From Ardenticatenia bacterium (GTDB lineage Bacteria; Chloroflexota; Anaerolineae; Ardenticatenales; Ardenticatenaceae), in NCBI GenBank assembly GCA_030949995.1, contig JAUZRY010000019.1, forward strand, positions 1-37,944: DNA of 37,944 nucleotides, in the 5' to 3' direction. The notes beneath the pieces are model-generated. The model was not told the DNA's origin. It did no database searches and saw only the letters and a program-made list of their open reading frames with translations. Of this stretch, positions 17,608 to 25,731 are shown in pieces. Positions within the stretch are counted from its first letter, which is position 1. Each line of letters begins with the position of its first letter. The translations under genes were made by a program, and so were the position numbers.

Positions 17608-19260
17608 ATGGAGCCACACGGGGGCAACACATTGGGGAGGCCGGCGGCCGCGATAGTGATGATCGCGATCTTCGTGCTGGCTGTGGGCTGTGTCCTGTGG
17701 CCGGCCGGCAACCCTCCGTTGGCGACGCCGGAGCCCACTGCCAGAGGAGTTGTGGCCGAGTTGCCCACGGCGACGCCCGCGGCGGTGGTGACCTCGCCAA
17801 CGGTGGTGGCGTCGCCTGATTCTGTGTTCGTGGCCTGTCCGCTCGAACAGCAGAATGCGGCCCTGCGGGCAACATCGCAGCCAGAGTGGAACCGGTTGCC
17901 CCTCTGGGCCTGTTATGACCTGGAACTGAGCTTGAATCCCGAGGAGATGACCTACACCGGCCAAGCTCGGATCACCCTGGTCAACCGTGCGGGACGATCC
18001 TTGGAGACGCTTGTCTTTCGCCTCTACCCCAATGCCCCCCTCATCTACGGCGGCCAATTGAGCGTGATTGATGCTGTGGTGGGGGGCACGGCGGTCACTC
18101 CCACCCTGTTCCTGTCGGACCAGACGGCCCTCCGGCTCCCCCTGGCCGATCCGTTGCCGGCAGGTGAGCCGGTGGTGGTCATGCTGCGCTTCCGTGGCGA
18201 GGTGCCGGTCGATTTCGGCGGTTCAGACGACGTGTACGGCATCTTCAACGCCGACTCGGAGCGCTCGGTGGTGACGATGGCCAACTGGTATCCCTTGCTG
18301 GCACCGTGGCGTGATGGCACCTGGTATGCCACACCTGTGCTCGGCGAGGGGGATGCTGTGGTGAGCGAGGTGGCCCTTTACCGCGCGCGCATCATGGTGC
18401 CGGCCGGCTGGCATGTGGTGACCGGTGGCACCGTCGTGGCCGACCGCCAGGTCAACGGGTACCACGTCTACGAGGTGGTCACCGGCCCGGTGCGGGAGCT
18501 CACCTTGGTGGCCAGCCCCGCCTACATCCGCCGCGAGGCCACGGTGGGCGACGTGGGTGTAGTCCACTGGGGGCTGGAGGAGGGCGACGTTGGGTGGGAT
18601 GAAGCCCTCGACGTGGCCCGCGAGTCGATGGAGCTCTTCGGGGCCACCTTTGGCCCCTACCCCTACGCCGAGCTGGACGTGGCCGCCATCCCCATGCGCA
18701 ATGCCGCCGGCGTGGAGTATCCCGGGCTGGCCCTTATCGGTGCCGATCTGTACACCGGCGCTGACCGGTCCTTTTTGCCGGTGGCTGTGGCCCACGAGGT
18801 GGCCCACCAGTGGTGGTATGCTGTGGTGGGCAACGACGTGCTTCAGGCGCCCTGGCAGGATGAGGCCCTGACCACGTTCAGTTCCCTCTTCTACTTCGAG
18901 GAGCGGCGCCCAACGCAGTTCACCCGCCTCTACAAGGGATACGAGCAATATGTGCGCCGGGTGGAGCAAGAGGCGAGGCAGCAGGGACAGGAGCTGCCGA
19001 CAATTGCCCAACCCCTGAACGCCTTTGTGGGCCGGGAGCGGGCGTATGGGGCCATTGTCTACCTGAAGGGGGCTCTCTTCTTCTACGCACTGCGCCAGGA
19101 ACTGGGGGATGAGACCTTCTTCCGGGCGCTGCGCTCTTACTACGAAGACTATCAGTACACCATTGCCCCGCCCGGGGCGCTGTTGGCATCGTTTGAGGAC
19201 GCCTGTGGCTGTCAACTGGACGCGCTCTACCGTGAGTGGGGGGTGGCCGACGGCAACTGA
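17608..19260 (+). CDS. M1-family metallopeptidase, membrane-anchored or lipoprotein
   Basis: Zinc aminopeptidase-like enzyme acting outside the cytoplasmic membrane. From ATG at 17608 (GGGGGG just upstream) it has 550 residues. A hydrophobic N-terminus ends at LAVGC (Cys28), a non-ideal lipobox, so it may be a lipoprotein or simply membrane-anchored. A low-complexity Thr/Pro/Ala linker follows, then an N-terminal beta-sandwich. The catalytic domain holds the zinc site HEVAH at about 396-400, and the third ligand Glu about 19 residues later, fitting HExxH-x18-E. NAAGVEYPGL replaces the GAMEN exopeptidase motif, as in many bacterial M1-like proteins, so strict aminopeptidase activity is uncertain. 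It ends just before a convergent membrane-protein gene. Confidence 0.87.
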   Translation: MEPHGGNTLGRPAAAIVMIAIFVLAVGCVLWPAGNPPLATPEPTARGVVAELPTATPAAVVTSPTVVASPDSVFVACPLEQQNAALRATSQPEWNRLPLWACYDLELSLNPEEMTYTGQARITLVNRAGRSLETLVFRLYPNAPLIYGGQLSVIDAVVGGTAVTPTLFLSDQTALRLPLADPLPAGEPVVVMLRFRGEVPVDFGGSDDVYGIFNADSERSVVTMANWYPLLAPWRDGTWYATPVLGEGDAVVSEVALYRARIMVPAGWHVVTGGTVVADRQVNGYHVYEVVTGPVRELTLVASPAYIRREATVGDVGVVHWGLEEGDVGWDEALDVARESMELFGATFGPYPYAELDVAAIPMRNAAGVEYPGLALIGADLYTGADRSFLPVAVAHEVAHQWWYAVVGNDVLQAPWQDEALTTFSSLFYFEERRPTQFTRLYKGYEQYVRRVEQEARQQGQELPTIAQPLNAFVGRERAYGAIVYLKGALFFYALRQELGDETFFRALRSYYEDYQYTIAPPGALLASFEDACGCQLDALYREWGVADGN

Positions 19261-19272
19261 CGTTATGATGGC

Positions 19273-19875
19273 TCAGACGTGCGTATGCCCGAGGTGAAGG
19301 CGCACCAATCGGACGCTCACGAGGGCGACGAACGCGGGCATGAGGACCATCAGCGGGGGGAACGCGATGGTCAGCAGGACGGTCAGCCCCACGGTGACCG
19401 CCCAGAGGACGGCTACGGAGAGCACGTCTTGGGCAGCGAGGACGGTGGCGTTGCGCAGGGCCAAGCGAAGCCGGCGGTCTGCCTGTTCCAAGTAGAGGGC
19501 AGGCACCAGGGGTTGCACGAAGAGCCAGGCGGCCAGGGCCCCGAAGATCAGTCCGGCCAAGAGGAAGAGCGGCGGGGAAGGCTGTTGGAGGTAGAAGCGC
19601 ACGTCGAGGACCGCGATGCTCGTCGTGGTGGCCAGCAGCACGGCCCAAGCGTAGAAGAAGCGCGCGTGCTTGCGCCCCTGTTGGAGCCACTCCCGCCATC
19701 CGACGACCCGTCCCTCGGCGATGCGCCGTGCGGCCCCGTAGTGAGCGGCCAACACGAAGGGCACGGGCACCACCAACGCGCTGAGCGCGCCCCCCGCCAA
19801 GCTCACCATGATGAGAAAGCCGATCTCCTCCCACACGTCCCGGAGGGCCAGTCCAAAGGCCCGCACTCCGTTCAT
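19273..19875 (-). CDS. DUF624 (YesL-like) membrane protein
   Basis: Small integral membrane protein of unknown function. The start is ATG at 19875, preceded by GGGGAGG, giving 200 residues; a longer reading to 19968 would run through a terminator hairpin and is not believed. Four to five hydrophobic segments are present, with the YesL-type pattern near the N-terminus (FGLALRDVWEEIGFLI, then VPVPFVLAAHYGAARRI). In Bacillus, YesL-like genes are linked to polysaccharide use, but here no sugar genes adjoin. The gene lies behind its own promoter, a short leader ORF, alternative RNA helices and an intrinsic terminator, so its expression is probably controlled by attenuation. Confidence 0.7.
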   Translation of the reverse strand: MNGVRAFGLALRDVWEEIGFLIMVSLAGGALSALVVPVPFVLAAHYGAARRIAEGRVVGWREWLQQGRKHARFFYAWAVLLATTTSIAVLDVRFYLQQPSPPLFLLAGLIFGALAAWLFVQPLVPALYLEQADRRLRLALRNATVLAAQDVLSVAVLWAVTVGLTVLLTIAFPPLMVLMPAFVALVSVRLVRLHLGHTHV

Positions 19876-19903
19876 GGTTGCCTCCCCTTGCTTGGGCGCA
19901 TTG

Positions 19904-19940
19904 CAAAGAGAAAGCCTCCCTGACATTAGGCAGGGAGGCT
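19904..19940 (-). terminator. Intrinsic terminator in the leader of the DUF624 gene
   Basis: On the minus strand AGCCTCCCTG and CAGGGAGGCT form a perfect ten-base-pair stem (19940-19931 with 19922-19913) around an eight-base loop, followed by TTCTCTTT. It lies 29 bases before the DUF624 start codon and downstream of a promoter on the same strand, so it is placed as an attenuator rather than as the end of another gene. Confidence 0.75.
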
Positions 19941-19950
19941 CCCCACTTGT

Positions 19951-20038
19951 GGCATCACCGGAGGCCAACGACTAGCGCTCCTCCTCCGGCAATGCCCACG
20001 GGCTAAGGCACCTCGTACTCGCATCCATGGGCATCACC
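19951..20038 (-). promoter_or_regulatory. Leader RNA with mutually exclusive helices
   Basis: Read on the minus strand, segment A (20038-20028, GGTGATGCCCA, which includes the ribosome site of the leader ORF) can pair over 11 positions with segment B (19998-19988, TGGGCATTGCC). B can instead pair over 14 positions (B 19996-19983, GGCATTGCCGGAGG) with segment C (19964-19951, CCTCCGGTGATGCC). Each helix contains two G-T wobbles at the same B positions. A second possible mask for the ribosome site is CACCTCC at 20098-20092. The structure comes before a terminator and a membrane-protein gene. No known Rfam class was recognised. Confidence 0.5.
19972..20028 (-). CDS. Short leader ORF, 18 residues
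   Basis: MDASTRCLSPWALPEEER, stop TAG. The ATG is preceded by AAGGAGGTGAT (20043-20033), an unusually complete match to the 16S anti-Shine-Dalgarno sequence. This is much stronger than the sites of the surrounding genes. The peptide has no repeated codon that would suggest classical amino-acid attenuation; it has one Cys and one Trp. The ORF overlaps both arms of the alternative helices, so ribosome movement through it would decide which helix forms. It may be a regulatory leader peptide, or a chance ORF inside a structured RNA. Confidence 0.4.
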   Translation of the reverse strand: MDASTRCLSPWALPEEER

Positions 20039-20131
20039 TCCTTGCTTCTAAGATAGCAGGACCCGATGGTCGCGATGATTCGGATAAATCGGAGGTGTGC
20101 CCGGCAGAATAGGGCCTCGTCCGCGAGTGGC

Positions 20132-20161
20132 ATTATGACATATGGGCCTCCGGCTTGTCAA
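20132..20161 (-). promoter_or_regulatory. Promoter of the DUF624 leader transcript
   Basis: On the minus strand TTGACA (20161-20156, full consensus), an 18-base spacer and CATAAT (20137-20132, five of six). It starts just after the stop codon of the upstream dioxygenase gene, so the leader and DUF624 gene are transcribed independently, with a start near 20125 and about 80 bases before the leader ORF. Confidence 0.65.
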
Positions 20162-20164
20162 CCT

Positions 20165-21070
20165 CTACGCCAATTCCGCGGCCATTGGGCGCGGTTCCCA
20201 CACGTCATCCGGCGCAATCCGCACCATATTGCCCGACCCATCTTCAGCCCAGACTCCGTCGGCTCCCCGGTGATGCAAGTGGCCTGTCATGGCCGCTTGT
20301 TTCGCAATGGCCTCAATGAGCTCCTTGTCGGGAACCACGAGGGTGAAGAAGTGGAGTCCCACGGCATTGGGCGGGGGCGGAGGGGCGCCAGAACCGGCCC
20401 AGATGTTCGTGCCCACGTGGTGGTGGTAGCCGCCGGCGGCAAAGAAGAGCGCGCCCGGATAGTCGCGCTGCATCACGTCAAGCCCGAGGGTGCCCCAGTA
20501 GAAGCCCTCGGCTTCTTGGAGGTCGGCCACGTGGACGTGAATGTGGCCCACGTCGGCGTCTGGGTGAATGCCCTGCCACGGCGATGGGTCACGGGCCGCC
20601 TCGCGGAGCAGCGACTCCACGTCCAGCGGGTCGGTGCGCATGGCGATCTGGCCGTTTTGCCAGGGCCACTCCTCCCTGGGCCGGTCACAGTAGAGCTCCA
20701 GCCCGTTTTCGTCCGGGTCGGGAAGGTAGATGGCCTCGCTGACCTTGTGGTCGGAGAAGCCGTGGAAGGGCCAATTGTGCTCGGCCAAGCGCTGGAAGAG
20801 GCGGGCTAAGGCCAGGCGGTTGGGCAGGCGAATGGCCACGTGGTAGAGCCCCGTCGTTCCGCGGGGCTTGGGGCGCGCGTTGGGCCACTCGGTGAGCGCG
20901 ATGAGCAGGGGGCCGGTCTCCCGTGCAGCCAGCCAGGCGGTCCTCCCCTCGCGGGCCACTTCCCGCAGGCCGAGCAGGTCCCGGTAGAAGGCCAACGAGC
21001 GCTCTACATCGGCCACTTTGAGGCCGACGAGCCCAATGTGTGTGGTTGCCGGCAGGTGAACGTGTGCCAT
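20165..21070 (-). CDS. Glyoxalase-superfamily dioxygenase (CatE-like catechol 2,3-dioxygenase)
   Basis: Extradiol-type dioxygenase of the vicinal-oxygen-chelate superfamily, similar in layout to B. subtilis CatE, which opens catechol rings. The start is ATG at 21070 with GGAGGA upstream, giving 301 residues; longer readings lack a ribosome site. Two VOC modules are visible: residues about 9-130 (HIGLVGLKVADVERSLAFYRD) and about 165-290 (IHVHVADLQEAEGFYWGTLGL). The YHHHVGTNIW motif, carrying a metal-binding His, is typical of CatE relatives. The substrate is not known; no other aromatic-degradation genes are nearby. Confidence 0.82.
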   Translation of the reverse strand: MAHVHLPATTHIGLVGLKVADVERSLAFYRDLLGLREVAREGRTAWLAARETGPLLIALTEWPNARPKPRGTTGLYHVAIRLPNRLALARLFQRLAEHNWPFHGFSDHKVSEAIYLPDPDENGLELYCDRPREEWPWQNGQIAMRTDPLDVESLLREAARDPSPWQGIHPDADVGHIHVHVADLQEAEGFYWGTLGLDVMQRDYPGALFFAAGGYHHHVGTNIWAGSGAPPPPPNAVGLHFFTLVVPDKELIEAIAKQAAMTGHLHHRGADGVWAEDGSGNMVRIAPDDVWEPRPMAAELA

Positions 21071-21143
21071 ACTTTTGATTCCTCCATGTGTGCCGCGTGT
21101 CTCTCTCGCCCCTTCACGGGGCGGAATGTGGCATAACGTTACG

Positions 21144-22877
21144 CTATCGCCCAGATTTGTCAAGTGGAGCCTCAACGACGAGCTCTCCCACATCAACGCG
21201 GTCCTCGCCCGAGGGTGTGAGAACGCGTTGGCCCGTCTCCGGCAGGTATCGCCCCACCACGAGCCGGAAGCGGCCTGTGCGCCCTGCCGGCAGGGGCAGG
21301 GCGTGGCGGGTCACCAGTCGGCCGGCAATCCAATCGGGTGTGGCGTCGTGCTGGGCGATCGTGGTGCCCTGATCGTCCAGCAGGTGGACAAAGATGGCTG
21401 CGGGCAGGGCTCCGGAGGGCACATCCCACACGAGCTTCACAGGCACCCACGCGCTCGGCTCCGCGCGTGCCTGCCAGGTAACTTGTTGGAGGACCACGGC
21501 GTCAGCAAAGGGGGCGTCCAGTGGAGTGGTGGTCGTCGGCGTCGCCAGCGTGATGCGCTCCAGGCGCTGGTCGGCGAACCAGGTGCCGCCCGCCGGATAT
21601 CCCTCGGCCAAGAGGCGATCTCGGAGCGAGGTGAGGGCGCTGTCCATGTTGGGATGGCCCAGGGACCAGACGCGAGCACCGCCGGGCTCGCTGACAATGC
21701 GGGTGTAGAGGGCATCGGCGTTGCGGGACGAGACCACGCGCACTGTATGACGCCGCCACACAAAGGGGTAGAGCTGTTCGTACAGGGCATGCGTGCCCAC
21801 CACGAGGTAGCCGCCCGGAGGGGCCTGTTCCAGTTCATCCAGCAAGGAGGCGAAGGGAGAATCGGCACGGGCCAGGGCGTAGAACTCGGAGAGGGCCACT
21901 GGCACGCTTCCCAGGATGACCAGCGCGGCTGCCCCTGCAGTCACCAGGCCCATCCGGCGCAGCAGCCGACGGGAGGAGGGGCTTCGCCTTGTCAGGAGGG
22001 CGCTCCATTCTCCTGCAAGCCCCAGGGCTACCACCACGTAAGCGACCTGGAGCGCTGACAACACGGGCGAAGATGTGCTCAGCAGGAAGGGCACCACCGG
22101 GTCTCGGAGAACGAAGAGCAGCGAGATCAGGCTGGCGTAGATGGCCCCACGGCGGGAAGGCAGGGTGATCGCTGTCGCGGCCAAGAGCAGCAGGAGTGGG
22201 TCCAGCAGCCGGTTGAAGCCGGCCACAACGAGAGTGAGTCCTAGGCCGGCTGCTGCCCACCAGGGTGGAGGGCGGCCACTGCGCCGCAGGAGACGCTCGC
22301 CCCAAGCCGGCACCAGCAGGACCAAGGCAGAGAGGTTCCAGAGCATGGCCAAGAACCCGGCGATCGCTGCCGTGAGTCCTCGGTGGCGGCCGTTTTCCAG
22401 CTCGGCAGATGGTGTGGTGACGAGCCACACGGCCAGCAAGGTAAGGGCCACACCCACGCCTGCGAGTCCGGTTAACCAGCTCCACAGGGGCAGCCACAGG
22501 ATCGTCCAGAAGAGGGCCGCCCTTCGGGCAACGGCCTCCCGCCCGTGGACACGGCGGGCCAGCCAGGAGACGAGCACGAGGGTGAGTCCCTCGAAGGGCA
22601 GGGAGAGGAGTCCTACGACCACCTGGCGGCTGACGTCACCGGCAAGGGGCCTCGAGAGCAGGTTCAACAGGAGGGGTTCCAGGGGAGAGGGCCCCAACAG
22701 CAGCCAATCGCGCCACTCCGCCCGGGCGGCCGGCTCCAACGTGCCCATAGGCGGAAAGGGGCGCACGTAGCCGCCCGGCCGCAACATGATCAGGGCAGGC
22801 ACTCGCCACCCAAGGAAGAGCACCACGAACGTGGGGAGGTCAGGAAGCCGGGAGATGAACGGACGTGAGCTGCTCAT
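21144..22877 (-). CDS. Multi-pass membrane protein, glycosyltransferase-like, unknown
   Basis: I do not recognise a named family. The 577 residues split into an N-terminal region of about 10-11 hydrophobic helices (to about residue 330) and a soluble extracytoplasmic C-terminal part. The C-terminus holds a beta-sandwich-like segment (VPVKLVWDVPSGALPAAIFVHLLDD … GRFRLVVGRYLPETGQRV) that resembles the C-terminus of the neighbouring 640-residue protein. The two genes overlap by four bases (ATGA), so they are co-translated and probably act together. The layout suggests a lipid-linked sugar transferase or a PIG-M/GT39-type membrane protein, but no clear DE or DD catalytic loop was found near the N-terminus. 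Confidence 0.6.
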   Translation of the reverse strand: MSSSRPFISRLPDLPTFVVLFLGWRVPALIMLRPGGYVRPFPPMGTLEPAARAEWRDWLLLGPSPLEPLLLNLLSRPLAGDVSRQVVVGLLSLPFEGLTLVLVSWLARRVHGREAVARRAALFWTILWLPLWSWLTGLAGVGVALTLLAVWLVTTPSAELENGRHRGLTAAIAGFLAMLWNLSALVLLVPAWGERLLRRSGRPPPWWAAAGLGLTLVVAGFNRLLDPLLLLLAATAITLPSRRGAIYASLISLLFVLRDPVVPFLLSTSSPVLSALQVAYVVVALGLAGEWSALLTRRSPSSRRLLRRMGLVTAGAAALVILGSVPVALSEFYALARADSPFASLLDELEQAPPGGYLVVGTHALYEQLYPFVWRRHTVRVVSSRNADALYTRIVSEPGGARVWSLGHPNMDSALTSLRDRLLAEGYPAGGTWFADQRLERITLATPTTTTPLDAPFADAVVLQQVTWQARAEPSAWVPVKLVWDVPSGALPAAIFVHLLDDQGTTIAQHDATPDWIAGRLVTRHALPLPAGRTGRFRLVVGRYLPETGQRVLTPSGEDRVDVGELVVEAPLDKSGR

Positions 22878-24796
22878 GGGCCCACCACAGTCACTTGTCC
22901 GACCATGATTTGTTCTCCCAACACCTGTCCGCCAGCGTCACGGATGGGTAAGGTGCGGCCGTCAGGGGTGTGGACGCTGAGCATCAGGCGATACCAGCCG
23001 GGCTGAGCTGTGGGGGGGACTGCCAGGCGGTGCCAGGCGCCCACCGGAACGCCCACGGCCCACTGGTCGCTGGTGTCCCGGCCGGCGGACGGCGTGCCCT
23101 CCTTCCACCAAATGGGTTGCCCTTTGCGGTCAACGAGTTGAAGGCGCACCCGCCTGTCGTCCAAGGGTTGAGTCGCGATCCACTCGAAGTAGGCTTCGGT
23201 TCGTGTGCCAGGTGGGACTTTTGTGTCCTCGTTCCACGGCACGGCGTAACGGCGCAATTGGAGCCCAACCCCGAAGGTCCAGTCGGCTGTGCGCAGCTCC
23301 GGCGGGGGTGGGAGAACGGGGGGGGCTGTGTAGAGGGGACGGAGGAAGAAGAGCAACGTCCATCCTCCCAGGAGTGCCCACGCTCCGGTACCGGCCAAGG
23401 CCACTTGGTGGGTCGGCCGGCCCATCCGCCGTCCCACCTCCACCCACCCCAGGGCGAAGAGGAGGGCCATGGCCGGAAGGGCGGGAAAAATGAGGCGCCC
23501 TTGGCCCGTGCCCAACACAGTGCGGGTCCACTGGACCCAGGCGAGCAATACCAGGGCGATGTGGACGATAAGCCACCCCACGAGCAGGCGTTCCTCCCGC
23601 TCAGCGCGGCGCAACCACCACACCAGCCCAATAAGGGCCAGGAGGACGCCGGCGCCCAACAGGGCGTTGAGGGGGAGTGGCAGCGAGATGTGAGCAGCGC
23701 CCCCGAAGCCGGCCCAGAAGGTGCGCACCAGCCCGGCACTCACCTCGCGCATGACAGCCCATGTCAGGGGGGCCACGCGCTCGTCCGTCACTTGGTGGAG
23801 CAGGTTCCACCCCATTGGATCGCCCGAACGCCACCAGTTCATGGCAAACCAGGGCAAGGCCAAGGCACTCCAGGGCACGAGGAGGGCAACGAGCCGGGCC
23901 CAGCGGCCCGGCACTGACCACGTCATCAGCCAGGCGAGGCCGGTGGTGGCGGCCAACAGCCAGTTGCTCGTCTTGGCCCAGATGCTCAACCCGCCCAGCA
24001 GACCGGCCAGACACCATCCGCGCAGGCCCACCTGGCGACGCCACGTGTGCCGCACGGCCGCGGCAGCCGCCAGCAGGGCGGTGGATGCCAGGGTCACGGT
24101 CAGCGTGTCGTTGGTGACAGTGCCGCCCTGAAAGGTGAACTGGGGCAGGAAGGCCACGGTGGCCGCAGCCAGCACGGCCGCCCACGGCCGTCGGGGCACC
24201 ACAGTGCGGGCCAGTTGGTAGGTGACCATCACGGAAACAAGCCCGAAGAGGGCCGACGCCAGGCGGACGATGTGCCATGCGAGAGCCTCGCCCCGCCATG
24301 GCCACCTGGCAGCCGGCAATTGAATCAGGACGCGAATGCGGCGTGCCGGATGATCCAGCTCGAAATCGCCGTTGGCCACCACGGGAATGTCTTCATCCGG
24401 CTGCCAGGCGGTGAGAGGAGCTACCATCGTGTAGTAGAGTGGCGGTTGGAAGACTTCACCGGAGGCTGCTCCTTCTGGTGGGGGCAGGGTGGCACGAGTG
24501 GCCACCCACCGCACATAGCCGTAGTGGGAGACCTCGTCGGGGGCCTCGCCCAAGGGCACAACCAGGTTGTATCCTAGGGCCAGCACCAGGTAGAAGAGGA
24601 GGAGGGCGCGCAAGGCAGCCGCTGGGCGCCACAGCAGCGCCTGATCCCGCTCTCCGGCACGACCGTTGGCCTGTATGGATGCGGAACGAGGTGTGACGTG
24701 CAGGGCGCTTGCCTTGACATTTCTTTCCTTATTCCACTGTGTGTGGTGTGTTTGGCTCATAGCTTTTAGTACATAGCTTCGTGTTCTTCGGACCAT
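22874..24796 (-). CDS. DUF2142/GT39-like membrane protein, putative glycosyltransferase
   Basis: Large multi-pass membrane protein of 640 residues. The first external loop carries GEAPDEVSHYGYV, the acidic PDE..H pattern seen in DUF2142 and related GT-C glycosyltransferases that use polyprenyl-phosphate sugars. About 10 hydrophobic segments follow, then a soluble C-terminal beta-rich domain (about 520-640) with a pattern like that of the downstream gene product (RVRLQLVDRKGQPIW … GWYRLMLSVHTPDGR). The start is uncertain: ATG at 24796 lacks a good ribosome site, and ATG at 24760 is possible. A role in extracellular glycan transfer is inferred only. Confidence 0.65.
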   Translation of the reverse strand: MVRRTRSYVLKAMSQTHHTQWNKERNVKASALHVTPRSASIQANGRAGERDQALLWRPAAALRALLLFYLVLALGYNLVVPLGEAPDEVSHYGYVRWVATRATLPPPEGAASGEVFQPPLYYTMVAPLTAWQPDEDIPVVANGDFELDHPARRIRVLIQLPAARWPWRGEALAWHIVRLASALFGLVSVMVTYQLARTVVPRRPWAAVLAAATVAFLPQFTFQGGTVTNDTLTVTLASTALLAAAAAVRHTWRRQVGLRGWCLAGLLGGLSIWAKTSNWLLAATTGLAWLMTWSVPGRWARLVALLVPWSALALPWFAMNWWRSGDPMGWNLLHQVTDERVAPLTWAVMREVSAGLVRTFWAGFGGAAHISLPLPLNALLGAGVLLALIGLVWWLRRAEREERLLVGWLIVHIALVLLAWVQWTRTVLGTGQGRLIFPALPAMALLFALGWVEVGRRMGRPTHQVALAGTGAWALLGGWTLLFFLRPLYTAPPVLPPPPELRTADWTFGVGLQLRRYAVPWNEDTKVPPGTRTEAYFEWIATQPLDDRRVRLQLVDRKGQPIWWKEGTPSAGRDTSDQWAVGVPVGAWHRLAVPPTAQPGWYRLMLSVHTPDGRTLPIRDAGGQVLGEQIMVGQVTVVGP

Positions 24797-24820
24797 ACAC
24801 TGACGGCTGGGAGGAGCATA

Positions 24821-25685
24821 TCACCCCCGCTCCTGGTTGTCACGTTCATTGTAGGCGGCGTAGAGGCGTGCCCATTCCTGAAGGGAGAGGGTCTCGGCCC
24901 GCCGGCGAGGATCAACGCCGGCGGCGCGGAGGAGGGTATCTGCTTCTCCTTTGGGCAGGCCTAATCCAACTGCGAGAGCGTTGCGGAGTTGTTTGCGCCG
25001 CTGGTGGAACCCGGCCTCCACGAGGTGGAAGAAGCGTTCTCGGTCCTCGATGCGCACGGGAGGGCAGCGGTGGGGCACGATCTCCAAGATCGCCGAGGTG
25101 ACTGGGGCGTGGGTAAAAGGCGTCGGGCGGCACACGGGCCACAATGCGGGGCTGGCCGTACAACTGCACCAAGACGGCCAACAGGCTCATGTCGCCGGGC
25201 GCGGCGGCAATGCGCTCGGCCACCTCCCGTTGGACGAGCAGCACAAGCCGCTCGGGTGGTGGGGCGCTTGCCAGCAGGTGACGGATGGTGGGAGAGGTGA
25301 TGGAGTAAGGCAGGTTGGCCACCACCTTGTAGCGTACGGGGGTGGAAGGGGCGATGAGCTCCCGAATGAGCTTGGGCACGTCCAAGCGCAGGATGTCACC
25401 GTGAACCAGGTGGAGGCGTGCTTCATGCCCCAAGCGGGCGCGCAGGATGGCCAGCAATGCCCTATCTAGCTCCACGGCCACCACGTGGCCCGCGTGACGC
25501 AGCAAGCGCTCGGTGAGCGCTCCCAGCCCCGGGCCGATTTCCACGACAATCTCCTCGGAGCTCAATTGAGCAGTGTGGACAATGCGCGCCAGGACCCGCC
25601 CGTCGAGCAGGAAGTTCTGGCCCAAGCCCTTCCTGGGGCGGAGGCCATGAGCGTGCAGGATGGCGCGCACCTCGTGGGCGTTCAC
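24821..25685 (-). CDS. rsmA: 16S rRNA dimethyladenosine methyltransferase, one frameshift
   Basis: RsmA/KsgA dimethylates the two adjacent adenosines near the 3' end of 16S rRNA, a late step in small-subunit assembly. The N-terminal part has the SAM-binding motifs (LGQNFLLD, VEIGPGLGALTERLL, VAVELDR) and the catalytic NLPYSITSP. Near 25101-25107 the frame changes after AFYPRP and continues as VTSAILEIVPHRCPPV to the C-terminal helical domain. One missing base in a G-rich stretch explains it. Repaired length is about 288 residues, normal. GTG start at 25685. The yabE-like gene upstream and ksgA are neighbours in many Gram-positives, so this is conserved synteny. Confidence 0.92.
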
Positions 25686-25731
25686 GGACAGCGCTCCCCG
25701 GTACGTGGTGAACCGACAACGAGGACTCGGA

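Noticed and set aside
20028..20043. The sequence ATCACCTCCTT on the plus strand as the 3' end of a 16S rRNA
   Set aside because: No 16S sequence precedes it. It is better read as a strong ribosome-binding site on the minus strand.
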